Source of the DNA: Eubacteriales bacterium
GTDB lineage: Bacteria > Bacillota > Clostridia > Lachnospirales > Lachnospiraceae
Assembly (NCBI GenBank): GCA_030531555.1
Contig: JAUNNI010000026.1
Span: forward strand, 1-35,983
Length of the DNA: 35,983 nucleotides
Direction: 5' to 3'
In this document: one piece after another, positions 1-7,425 of the stretch
Position numbering within the stretch: the first letter of the stretch is position 1
How the letters are laid out: the number at the start of each line of letters is the position of its first letter
Program-made: the position numbers and the translations under genes
Notes under the pieces: model-generated
The model's input: only the letters and a program-made list of their open reading frames with translations
What the model was told of the DNA's origin: nothing
The model's database searches: none

Positions 1-266
1 TTTCGTTCCCTGGATCTGATGTCTTGACATCACTCAGCCTCAGATCCGAATGAAAATAAAAGTGCTTTGCTGAGCCCAATCTCGGAAAACTTCGTTTTCC
101 TCGATCATTGGCTTCGCCAAATGTATCCGCCATGCCATATGCTTCTGTGTGCAAGCACCCAGCACATATGTCCTGCCGTCTACGCTCGGCTCTGCTTGAA
201 TTGAACTTTCAAGGTTGTTTTGTTATTCAGTTATCAAGTTTCGTTCGTCGCTTACTTGCGAACGAA
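1..266 (-). other. 5' leader of an rRNA operon (16S gene outside window)
   Basis: Read on the minus strand, the transcript from the two promoters to the right enters a leader typical of clostridial rRNA operons. There is a hairpin with 8-bp arms (242-249 with 261-268, TTCGTTCG/CGAACGAA). It is followed by a boxA-like antitermination segment around 201-214 (minus strand CCTTGAAAGTTCAA). After that comes a GC-richer stretch with several hairpins, including GGATCTG/CAGATCC near 12-50, as expected for the processing stalk before mature 16S. The rRNA itself lies left of position 1 and is not seen, so a tRNA or other stable-RNA operon is not excluded. The open reading frame on the plus strand here has no ribosome binding site and is not regarded as a gene. 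Confidence 0.7.
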
Positions 267-272
267 TTGTAT

Positions 273-301
273 CTTATCACAAGTAAACTTCCTTGTCAAC
301 A
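273..301 (-). promoter_or_regulatory. Stable-RNA promoter P2
   Basis: On the minus strand, -35 TTGACA (296-301), a 17-nt spacer and -10 TAAGAT (273-278). Transcription would start near 266 and run left into the rRNA leader. Confidence 0.8.
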
Positions 302-373
302 CCTTTTTTGTAAAAACATTTTATTAAATTGTTTGTCACTTTCAAACAATTTATCATTTCGCTGACTCGTAAT

Positions 374-402
374 ATAATACTTTTCTTTTCATACTTTGTC
401 AA
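374..402 (-). promoter_or_regulatory. Stable-RNA promoter P1
   Basis: On the minus strand, -35 TTGACA (397-402), a 17-nt spacer and -10 TATTAT (374-379). It lies about 100 bp upstream of P2. Tandem promoters of this kind are the usual arrangement for rRNA operons in Bacillota. Confidence 0.75.
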
Positions 403-411
403 GCATAATTT

Positions 412-753
412 TTACAAAAATGCATTCAATACTTTTTGCAAAACCATGGTGGTAATTTTATAAGCATCTGCACATTCACTGGCTCGCGGTCCACCTACGG
501 CTAATTCCATATCATCTGGAAGATTCATTAACCACTCGATTACAGTCTCTGCATCCTCAACTCCTGCTATAGTACACATAGGTTTTTCAAATGGAATTTT
601 ATCCGATACATAATAAGTAGTAAGCATCGGATTATATGGTGCATACTGATGTTCACTGATCACAGTAATCTGTCCGTCTGGATCATTTTTTCTTATGGTC
701 TTCGCTCCATAGTAGCCTGCGCAGCCAAAACCAACAATTACATATTTTGTCAT
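412..753 (-). pseudogene. Chimeric remnant: FAD oxidoreductase N-terminus joined to an unrelated C-terminus
   Basis: The 113-residue product begins like an FAD/NAD(P)-dependent oxidoreductase: KYVIVGFGCAGYYGAK forms the GxGxxG dinucleotide fold, followed by VISEHQYAPYNPML, as in NADH oxidase and rubredoxin or nitrite reductase families of about 400 residues. After about residue 58 the similarity stops. The rest, with GGPRASECADAYKIT, resembles the C-terminal end of Rossmann-like proteins annotated as putative molybdenum carriers; that second assignment is weak. The frame is open across the join, and a good ribosome binding site (GGAGAGG) and promoter remain, so a short product could still be made. 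The simplest reading is an internal deletion that fused two genes. A flavoprotein function is not possible with so little of the fold left. Confidence 0.6.
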
Positions 754-800
754 AGCATCCTCTCCAAAGTTTATTTATATTTTTCTTTAGCTACAATTGC

Positions 801-829
801 AATATAACATAGCTGTTTCCAAAATTCAA
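801..829 (-). promoter_or_regulatory. Promoter of the chimeric remnant
   Basis: Minus strand -35 TTGAAT (824-829), 17-nt spacer, -10 TATATT (801-806). The -35 overlaps one copy of the direct repeat described next. Confidence 0.6.
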
Positions 830-872
830 TGCATGAACAACAGATAAGCAAAAAATAATGCATGAACAACAG
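828..872. repeat. Two 16-bp direct repeats upstream of the promoter
   Basis: AATGCATGAACAACAG occurs at 828-843 and 857-872, a period of 29 bp, and each copy is followed by a GCAAAAAA run. The first copy touches the -35 element of the remnant's promoter and the second lies upstream of it, a layout common for activator sites. The neighbouring double-MarR protein is a candidate ligand, which is inference. Confidence 0.6.
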
Positions 873-878
873 GCACGC

Positions 879-913
879 AAAAAAAGAAAGATAAATTGGC
901 ATTATCTTTCTTT
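879..913 (-). terminator. Terminator of the double-MarR gene
   Basis: Minus strand stem AAAGAAAGATAA (913-902) pairing with TTATCTTTCTTT (894-883), followed by a T run to 879. It sits just after the stop codon at 931. Confidence 0.75.
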
Positions 914-930
914 ATAAAAATCTAAAATAT

Positions 931-1806
931 TCATGATAAAATAGAATCTAACTGCACTAAAACCTTATACAACAGAATTCTAAAAGACTCTTTTTCTTCC
1001 ATAGAAAAGCCTTTGCTTCCCATATCCTCACTTCTCACAAAAACATCCAAGATGATTTTCGCTTCCTCCACTCCCTTACCAGTTAGCTTCCCTGCTTTTT
1101 TCCTATGATCATCAGAAAGTGTATAAGTTTCAGCGTAACCTAAATCGCATAGTTTTTTCATTTGCCTTACCACAACAGTTTGCGGAATATGGAATTTTCT
1201 TTCAATCTTCTTATAACTACACTCACCTTCCTGATGAAGTAAACTTAGCAAAATATGTTTTTGATTTGCTTCTCGTCCTTCATTCTGAAAGATCGGAGAG
1301 GAATATTCCATATATTTTAATATATTCATAGTATAATGACCAAGAACAGGCCATTCTGAAAAAGGAATGTCTTCTTTTTCTATACCCCTAAGATTATTAT
1401 AAAAACGAAGCAAATACTGATGTAATTGATCCACTTCTTTTTTTGAGAAATTGCCATAAAGATTTTTTTCTAATTCTACTGCATTTTTAATATTAGTCTC
1501 AGCATAACTTATTCCATTGGGTTGAATTTTTGCACGTTTTCGATTGGCATCTTCGGGTTCGAAATAACTAATAACAAAGCCTTTCTTTTCAAGATTCACA
1601 ACGCCCCTTGATATAGTACTTTTAAAACAAGTTGCCTCAATCAGTTCGTCATAACCACAGTCCATACCTAAACGGAATAACTCCATAACAATATGATGTT
1701 CTGTTACAGATAAATCACCACGTTTGCAATCTAATCGTAAAAGATCATGAATACGCCTTGCAATCTGAGTTATTCTATGCATAATATATGGCCAATTATT
1801 ATTCAT
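931..1806 (-). CDS. Tandem MarR-type transcriptional regulator (two wHTH domains)
   Basis: The 291-residue protein contains two successive MarR-like winged-helix units, whereas ordinary MarR proteins have one unit in about 145 residues and dimerise. In the first, helices and HTH span about 33-80 with a wing at 83-98 (EPEDANRKRAKIQPNG). In the second, the HTH spans about 183-225 with a wing at 231-245 (SDDHRKKAGKLTGKG). Each is followed by a helical segment like the MarR dimerisation helix. The protein may therefore act as a covalent pseudo-dimer. Its ligand is unknown. The start at 1806 has only a distant AGGA upstream, so the start is less certain than the frame. It is followed by a terminator and by the remnant's repeat-bearing promoter, a possible target. 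No signal peptide or membrane segment is seen. Confidence 0.75.
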   Translation of the reverse strand: MNNNWPYIMHRITQIARRIHDLLRLDCKRGDLSVTEHHIVMELFRLGMDCGYDELIEATCFKSTISRGVVNLEKKGFVISYFEPEDANRKRAKIQPNGISYAETNIKNAVELEKNLYGNFSKKEVDQLHQYLLRFYNNLRGIEKEDIPFSEWPVLGHYTMNILKYMEYSSPIFQNEGREANQKHILLSLLHQEGECSYKKIERKFHIPQTVVVRQMKKLCDLGYAETYTLSDDHRKKAGKLTGKGVEEAKIILDVFVRSEDMGSKGFSMEEKESFRILLYKVLVQLDSILS

Positions 1807-1888
1807 TTGTTTCTAACACATCCTTTATTTTTATACATACCACACTATAAATATTTTAAATGGCATCATATCAGAAATCAATAAATAT

Positions 1889-1917
1889 TTGTAATTCTAA
1901 GGATTTATAAGTATAAT
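1889..1917 (+). promoter_or_regulatory. nadE promoter
   Basis: TTGTAA (1889-1894), 17-nt spacer, TATAAT (1912-1917), about 75 bp before the chosen nadE start. Confidence 0.65.
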
Positions 1918-1992
1918 AGAATTTATGAGGCATCGTTGTTCATAACTACAATTATTATAATGAAAAAATTGAAATTCTTAATGGAGGTTATC

Positions 1993-2793
1993 ATGGAATA
2001 TAATTTTAATATAGCTGAACAGACAAAGAAATGTATCGAATGGACAAGAGAACATGTAAATGCCATCAATCCCAATGCCATTGTAGTCATTGGCATTTCC
2101 GGCGGGAAAGATAGTTCCTGTTGTGCAGCGATTTTAGCAGAAGCTTTAGGTAAAGATCGTGTCCTCGGTGTTATGATGCCGAATGGCAATCAGGTCGATA
2201 TCGCTGATTCCAAAGCACTGATTGCGCATCTTGGAATTCCATCCATGGAGATAAATATCGCTCATGCAGTAAATGGCCTGACAAATCAGATTCAGGAGAA
2301 GTTTCCTGGTCAGGAATTAAAACAGGGCTATCTTACAAACACACCAGCACGTATTCGTATGACAACACTTTTTGGTATCGCTGCTCAGTTAGAAAATGGT
2401 TTAGTAGTAAATACATGTAACCGTAGTGAAGACTGCGTTGGATATTCTACTCTCTTTGGAGATAACGCAGGTGTATTCTCCCCTGTTTGCAAACTGACCA
2501 CAGAAGAAGTTATTGCCATTGGTGATTATCTTGGTCTTCCAAATAATCTGACCCACAAAACTCCTACAGACGGTATGAGTCTCAATGCAGACGGTTCCCT
2601 CATGGGCGATGAAGCAAAGCTTGGCGTAACATATCACGAAATCAACACTATCATTCGTACTGGTGAAAAGACTGAGAATTATGACCGTGTTCTTAACCTC
2701 TATAAGAGAAGTGTATTCAAGCTTGATATCGTAAGAATGCCTGGTTATGATCCAGGTTTATATGACTACTTTGAAGAAAACTTTGGTTTATAA
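1993..2793 (+). CDS. nadE: NH3-dependent NAD(+) synthetase
   Basis: Cytosolic enzyme for the last step of NAD synthesis: it amidates deamido-NAD to NAD with ATP and ammonia. The 266-residue chain has the adenylation P-loop SGGKDS at 36-41 and the synthetase core that follows it. It lacks the N-terminal nitrilase glutaminase domain, so free ammonia should be the donor. The ATG at 1993 was chosen because GGAGG (1983-1987) lies 5 nt upstream; the frame stays open 19 codons further upstream without a comparable site. It has its own promoter and ends at a hairpin shared with the convergent transporter gene. A second NAD synthetase, of the glutamine-dependent type, is encoded at 31151-33097, so the organism carries both forms. 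Confidence 0.92.
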   Translation: MEYNFNIAEQTKKCIEWTREHVNAINPNAIVVIGISGGKDSSCCAAILAEALGKDRVLGVMMPNGNQVDIADSKALIAHLGIPSMEINIAHAVNGLTNQIQEKFPGQELKQGYLTNTPARIRMTTLFGIAAQLENGLVVNTCNRSEDCVGYSTLFGDNAGVFSPVCKLTTEEVIAIGDYLGLPNNLTHKTPTDGMSLNADGSLMGDEAKLGVTYHEINTIIRTGEKTENYDRVLNLYKRSVFKLDIVRMPGYDPGLYDYFEENFGL

Positions 2794-2841
2794 TTGATAT
2801 TGTAAACAATAATTCAATTCATTTTATCAAAACGATAATAA

Positions 2842-2895
2842 AAGCCGCTTGGTACTAGCTATCATGAAAAGATGCTGGCTATTACCAGGCGGCTT
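2842..2895. terminator. Bidirectional terminator between nadE and the EamA gene
   Basis: Arms AAGCCGCTTGGTA (2842-2854) and TACCAGGCGGCTT (2883-2895) with T-rich flanks on both strands; it serves two convergent genes. Confidence 0.8.
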
Positions 2896-2908
2896 ATTCT
2901 TATTTTTC

Positions 2909-3838
2909 TTACACTTCTTCCTTTACTCCGGCCATGGTTGCAACATAAACACTGCCAACAATGATAACAGCACCAATTGCCTGGGAAAGCGTGAAGCTTT
3001 CATGTAAAACAAGAAATCCGGCAAAGATTGAAATTACCGTCGTAATATTTGCTAACATGGTACCTCTTGCCACCGAAATATAGGCACTTCCAAAGTTCAG
3101 GCAAAGAAAAGCAATCACAGACGACACACAGGAAAGATATGTGATACTGCACCAGAAAAGAGGAGTTTTTAAAGCGGTCACCACTAAACTTTCATACTGC
3201 CCCATACATTGAATACCTGCAAAAAAGATATAAAATACACTTCCTAATCCAAACATAACATAGGTCCTCTCAAGGGCACTATAGTACTCGGAAGATTGTC
3301 GGCTAAAAACATAAAAAATCGAGCCGGAAAATACCGCAACTAACAAGAAAAGCATACCTTTTATGGAAGAATGCATATCCTGTGCACCAATAGTTGTAAG
3401 GAAAACACCAAAAACAGAAAGGACAGCACAAACCCCTTGACGAATTCCAATTTTTGCCTGGAAAAAGATAATGTCTAGTACGATCCCAACAATCGGAATT
3501 GTTGCAATAATAATCCCCGCAAAAGAGGAGGAGGTATAAAGAATTCCATAGTTTTCCGAAATAAAGTATATAATTGGCTGAAATAAAGCCAGTAACAAGA
3601 TATCTTTTTTGGGCTTCCCTTTTAAGGAAAAGCTAATTATTGCCTCGCCTTCTGAATTTTTGATGTATTTTCCGAAAAGCACAACCACATTCAATAGTAA
3701 AAATGCAACGGTAAAACGCACCGCAATCAATACGCTTGGAATGGTGACTTCAAGAGCTATCTTAGAAAATAAGAAGCTGAAGCCAAATATAACATTTCCC
3801 GTTAAAACACCGAGAAATCCTAATGTTTCTTTTTTCAA
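2909..3838 (-). CDS. EamA/DMT-family transporter
   Basis: A 309-residue, strongly hydrophobic protein with about ten predicted membrane segments in two repeats, the pattern of the drug/metabolite transporter superfamily (EamA). The first repeat starts with GFLGVLTGNVIFGFSFLFSK and the second ends in FAGFLVLHESFT...AIGAVIIVGSVY, both typical of the family. The substrate cannot be read from sequence. The start is taken as TTG at 3838 because AGGAGG (3852-3847 on the minus strand) lies 8 nt before it; an upstream TTG in frame would place this motif inside the gene. It begins 27 nt after the sugar isomerase stop codon, so the two are probably co-transcribed, and transport of a related sugar or product is a reasonable guess. 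Confidence 0.85.
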   Translation of the reverse strand: MKKETLGFLGVLTGNVIFGFSFLFSKIALEVTIPSVLIAVRFTVAFLLLNVVVLFGKYIKNSEGEAIISFSLKGKPKKDILLLALFQPIIYFISENYGILYTSSSFAGIIIATIPIVGIVLDIIFFQAKIGIRQGVCAVLSVFGVFLTTIGAQDMHSSIKGMLFLLVAVFSGSIFYVFSRQSSEYYSALERTYVMFGLGSVFYIFFAGIQCMGQYESLVVTALKTPLFWCSITYLSCVSSVIAFLCLNFGSAYISVARGTMLANITTVISIFAGFLVLHESFTLSQAIGAVIIVGSVYVATMAGVKEEV

Positions 3839-3865
3839 AATAAAATCCTCCTGCAAATTCTCTTT

Positions 3866-5101
3866 CTATAATCTGCCAGAAAGTGCTTTCGCGATGGAAA
3901 GATCCACTGGAGCATATGGAATCAAAGTTGCCTGCAGAGCATGGTATAAGTCTGATTTCCCAGGCCATACTGTTTCTAACAAATGATTTTTCTGATCCAG
4001 CTGATGGAACCAGGATCCATGGACATGATCCAAAACACATTCATCCAAATAACGCATAAAATCAGCATAATTCTTGGCATAAATCTCTTTGCCAGTAATA
4101 TGATAAAGACATGCAGAGCTATTGATTGCTTCTGCCAAAGTCCAATGCATACGATCATGAACCACAGGATTACCTTCCCAGTCCGTTGTATATACGATTC
4201 CTTCTGCCCCATCACAATTCCAAGCATCTTCGATTGCTCGGTTAAATAGATTTTCGGAAGCTTCGATATATGGTTTTGATTTCTCTTTATCATCTTTAAA
4301 TGTGGATAAAGCCCACTGGGCAATCAAGCGGGCCCATTCGATTCCATGACCTGGTGTTGCTCCATATGGTTTAAATGGGTCATCAGGACGCTCCTTGTTG
4401 CATTCTAAATCTGCAATCCAGCTGTCATTATAATGTTCTGGAATTCTCCAATCATTGTCAGAGGCCCATTTTAAAACTTGATTGATAATACGACCAGCAC
4501 GTACACGGTATCTTTCATCACCGATGGTATCTGCCACTGCTAAAAATGCTTCCACACTGTGCATATTGGCATTTAGGCCACGATAGGAATCCATTTCCGT
4601 AAATTCTGTATTCCAGAAATCACAGGAAAGTCCTTTTTCTTCATTCCAAAAATACTGGTCATAAATAGCAAGTGCATTATCAAGAAGTTCTTTGGCACCT
4701 GGTCTTCCTGCTAAAAGACTGGAAGTAGCCGCCAAAATCACAAATGCATGGGCATAGCACTGTTTTCCTGGAATAATTTCTCCATCTTGTTTTCGTCCGG
4801 CATGCCATCCACCATTTTTTAGATCATGAAGTTCCCCATCAATCAAGCCATGTAAGGCTGCATCGATCAAAGTCTCACTACCTTCATGTCCAAGAAATGA
4901 TCCTAAACTATATACATGGGCCATACGAGAAGTAATCCAGGTTTCACGATCACGTTCTTTCCATGGGGTACCATCATCACCTAAATAGTAGGAGCCCCCT
5001 TCTGGAGAAGGAAATCGGTGTCCAAAAATCAATAGGTCATTACGGATTTCTTCTAAAAATTGTTTATTCTCTTTGGAATCTAATCTATATATTTCTTTCA
5101 T
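3866..5101 (-). CDS. YihS-type aldose-ketose isomerase (AGE superfamily)
   Basis: The 411-residue protein matches the N-acylglucosamine 2-epimerase superfamily and in particular the YihS / D-mannose isomerase branch. It has a WITSRMAHVYS segment near 55-65, NANMHSVEAF at 177-186, TPGHGIEWARL near 249-259 and DLYHALQ at 384-390. His181, His252 and His387 fall where the catalytic histidines of the (alpha/alpha)6 barrel sit in YihS. Family members interconvert mannose, fructose and glucose or, in some organisms, sulfoquinovose and sulfofructose. The exact substrate is not determined; cellobiose 2-epimerase is less likely from these motifs. It heads a probable two-gene operon with the EamA transporter and has its own promoter at 5134-5163. 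Confidence 0.85.
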   Translation of the reverse strand: MKEIYRLDSKENKQFLEEIRNDLLIFGHRFPSPEGGSYYLGDDGTPWKERDRETWITSRMAHVYSLGSFLGHEGSETLIDAALHGLIDGELHDLKNGGWHAGRKQDGEIIPGKQCYAHAFVILAATSSLLAGRPGAKELLDNALAIYDQYFWNEEKGLSCDFWNTEFTEMDSYRGLNANMHSVEAFLAVADTIGDERYRVRAGRIINQVLKWASDNDWRIPEHYNDSWIADLECNKERPDDPFKPYGATPGHGIEWARLIAQWALSTFKDDKEKSKPYIEASENLFNRAIEDAWNCDGAEGIVYTTDWEGNPVVHDRMHWTLAEAINSSACLYHITGKEIYAKNYADFMRYLDECVLDHVHGSWFHQLDQKNHLLETVWPGKSDLYHALQATLIPYAPVDLSIAKALSGRL

Positions 5102-5133
5102 TTCTATTTTTTCCCTTTCACTTCTATGAATTT

Positions 5134-5163
5134 AGTATACAATAGAAGCGATAAAAACTCCAA
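5134..5163 (-). promoter_or_regulatory. Promoter of the isomerase-transporter pair
   Basis: Minus strand TTGGAG (5163-5158), 18-nt spacer, TATACT (5139-5134). The -35 is weak and the -10 good. It lies just after the kinase gene's stop codon. Confidence 0.5.
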
Positions 5164-5169
5164 AAAATA

Positions 5170-6699
5170 TTAATGAAATTTCAATACAATCGCCGTGCAA
5201 TTATCGACATTTTTATTTTTTTTGGAATATTTCCACATAGTATCAAAAATCTTATCCGATTTCTTTTTAAGAATACTCTCTAATTTTTCATTAGGTACTC
5301 TTTTTGCGATGCCATCTGTACATAATAAAACCGTATCGCCCTCCGATATTTTACCAGTAGAATATTGTGCCATTTGACTCCCTATCACATCTTTTTTCCC
5401 AAGATAGAATAAAAGAGTATTATAATCAGCATACACTGCCATTTCGCCATTTCTTATTTTTTGGTTGGCAACCGTTTGAGCACTTGTTAATAATTTCATT
5501 TTATTCTTATGAAAAAAATAAATACGACTGTCACCAATACTTGCTGTATAATAGGTATCTCCTTTCCACAAAAATATGGCTACTGTTGAAGCAGTCATCC
5601 CAATTTTACGGCCCAGGCTAATTATTTTCTCATTCATATGATCTAACAAATCTTCCAATAATAACTGTGGGTATACATTACTATATCTATATTGCCTAAC
5701 AAAATGTGAGATTGCCTGGGAAATAGCCATAGAAGCAAGTTCAGAATTATGAGTAGATGAAACACCATCCGCCACTGCAACAACATGAATTTCTTGCCCC
5801 TGGCATAATATTTCTCCCTGAATATTACAATCATGATCCGCAAATCGAAATTGTTGATCTACCATAAAATTATCCTGGTTCACATTTTTCGATTCTGTCG
5901 AAGTTTTAGCTAAATAATCTACTTTTTTAATATTCATTGCATTCTGAGAATCAGGAATAACGGATAACATATCATTTGTAAATTCAACGACACTTTGATA
6001 ACGTTCTGTAATCGATAATTTCAAAGCTCGTATCATGGCATTTTGTTGTTTCTTTGTAAGATTACTTTTCAAAAGAAGCTCTGTTACCGTGTCATATTTT
6101 TTTCGATTTTCTGCTGTAGGAATACCTTCTCCTGTTAACAAATAAAGAATGGTGCTGGCAAGAGAATAGATATCAGTCCAAGGACCTTGCTCTTCAAAAT
6201 TTGCATATTCTGGAGAATCCAAGCCCTCATGTTTATAAACGTTCCTATTTCTTAATTTTTTATTTTTATAGGACGTAGCTGCTCCAAAATCAATAAGATA
6301 TAAAGTTTCTCCAGACACAATGAGATTTCCAGGGGAAATGTCACGATGGATAATTCCAAGACGATGCATATGATCTAGAATCAGGCAAATAGAATCAAGC
6401 CAGGATTCAATATGAGATCTGTTGATCGATGACCCAAAAGATTTTAATTCTGATAATGTATAACCTGATATATACCTTTTCACAAGATAATCATTTCCAT
6501 CTTCCCGAAAATAATCATATATGTGAGAAATATAGGGCACGTCTTTTAGATGTGTCATAATTTTCGCTTCTAATGCCAAAGAGTAATCCGATTTTTTTAT
6601 AGAAACAAATCGATTGGTCAAATGATCGATTCCTTTATAAGTGACCGCAAAACCTCCTCTTCCTAATTCTTCTAAAAGTTCATATCTATTATTAAGCAT
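5170..6699 (-). CDS. Ser/Thr protein kinase fused to a PP2C phosphatase
   Basis: A 509-residue soluble protein with two opposing activities. Residues 1-250 are a Hanks-type kinase: glycine loop GRGGF (13-17), ATP lysine in SIKK (about 35), catalytic loop HRDISPGN (118-125), DFG (137-139) and SPEY at the end of the activation segment. Residues 258-509 are a PPM/PP2C phosphatase with NQDNF, VADGV, IGDSR, CTDG and DNCTA, carrying the metal-binding aspartates. Both sites look intact. No membrane segment or PASTA repeat is present, unlike PrkC, whose phosphatase PrpC is usually a separate adjacent gene. The start is ATG 6699, with GGGAAGGA 7 nt upstream; an upstream TTG in frame is less likely. 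A strong terminator hairpin ends only about 20 nt before this ATG. Substrates are unknown. Confidence 0.9.
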   Translation of the reverse strand: MLNNRYELLEELGRGGFAVTYKGIDHLTNRFVSIKKSDYSLALEAKIMTHLKDVPYISHIYDYFREDGNDYLVKRYISGYTLSELKSFGSSINRSHIESWLDSICLILDHMHRLGIIHRDISPGNLIVSGETLYLIDFGAATSYKNKKLRNRNVYKHEGLDSPEYANFEEQGPWTDIYSLASTILYLLTGEGIPTAENRKKYDTVTELLLKSNLTKKQQNAMIRALKLSITERYQSVVEFTNDMLSVIPDSQNAMNIKKVDYLAKTSTESKNVNQDNFMVDQQFRFADHDCNIQGEILCQGQEIHVVAVADGVSSTHNSELASMAISQAISHFVRQYRYSNVYPQLLLEDLLDHMNEKIISLGRKIGMTASTVAIFLWKGDTYYTASIGDSRIYFFHKNKMKLLTSAQTVANQKIRNGEMAVYADYNTLLFYLGKKDVIGSQMAQYSTGKISEGDTVLLCTDGIAKRVPNEKLESILKKKSDKIFDTMWKYSKKNKNVDNCTAIVLKFH

Positions 6700-6716
6700 C
6701 CTCTTATCCTTCCCAA

Positions 6717-6750
6717 GCAAAAAAAGGAGCCTGCTTTCACAGACTCCTTT
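6717..6750 (-). terminator. Intrinsic terminator directly before the kinase start codon
   Basis: Minus strand stem AAAGGAGTCTG (6750-6740) with CAGGCTCCTTT (6733-6723), one G-U pair, then seven T. It can end the transcript of the small membrane protein gene, but it lies within the kinase leader and could be an attenuator. An AT-rich 9-bp hairpin (6786-6794/6807-6815) precedes it. Confidence 0.8.
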
Positions 6751-6907
6751 GTCTCAATTACAATCCATATTATTTTTTCTAATCCATAGAAATTGTCTTT
6801 TCCAATAATTTCTATATGAATTTTACCACGATTTAATATATTTATCTAGTTTTGATTCTTTCATTAAATCAATTTAACAGATCAAGGGACATAAACTTTT
6901 CGAATAT

Positions 6908-7129
6908 TTAAAGGGTTCTAAAAACTGGGAACAAAAATGCCCCAATCAGCATAACCAATAACAAAGGAGCTGCAAGAATCAGTACGCCACTAAAGATTAA
7001 TCCAAGCAAAATGAGTGGTAATCCAAGCACAAATAATACTGTTTTTGTAATTCCCCAAGTCATTTTAAATGCAATTACAGTCATTTTTAATGTTAAAATC
7101 ATAATTCCAAGAAATAATAATGTAATCAT
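6908..7129 (-). CDS. Small two-helix membrane protein
   Basis: A 73-residue, almost wholly hydrophobic protein with two predicted membrane segments (about 1-22 and 30-66) joined by a short basic stretch (KMTWGITK). No family was recognised. A strong ribosome binding site, GGAGGTAG, lies 7 nt before ATG 7129, so it is likely to be expressed. It is encoded upstream of the kinase-phosphatase gene in the same direction, about 200 bp away and separated by the terminator at 6717-6750. A functional link is not shown. Similar tiny membrane proteins are frequent in Clostridia and usually uncharacterised. Confidence 0.7.
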   Translation of the reverse strand: MITLLFLGIMILTLKMTVIAFKMTWGITKTVLFVLGLPLILLGLIFSGVLILAAPLLLVMLIGAFLFPVFRTL

Positions 7130-7341
7130 TATGCTACCTCCTATTGATACAATTCATATCATTTATTTTACTCATTTCCTTTTTGTAAGCATATCTTATC
7201 AAAGATTGCACAATCATTATATATTGAAAATAAGGAATTACCTCATCCTATTTTCCTTTTTGCGAGAAATAGATAAACCCTTTTAATTTTAGGATATGGA
7301 CCGGGAACATTTGTAATGCAAGGATAGACATGATAGAAATC

Positions 7342-7369
7342 TTGAAATTTGTGTACTATGTGATATTCT
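7342..7369 (+). promoter_or_regulatory. Candidate promoter of the aldolase gene
   Basis: TTGAAA (7342-7347), 16-nt spacer, TATTCT (7364-7369), about 55 bp before the start codon. Confidence 0.45.
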
Positions 7370-7425
7370 ATTCCTAGAAACAAATATATTGTATATCGAT
7401 AATACGAACCATTAAGGAGGAAACC

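Noticed and set aside
108-365. Plus-strand 85-residue reading frame
   Set aside because: It lies in the rRNA leader and promoter region, has no ribosome binding site and resembles no protein.
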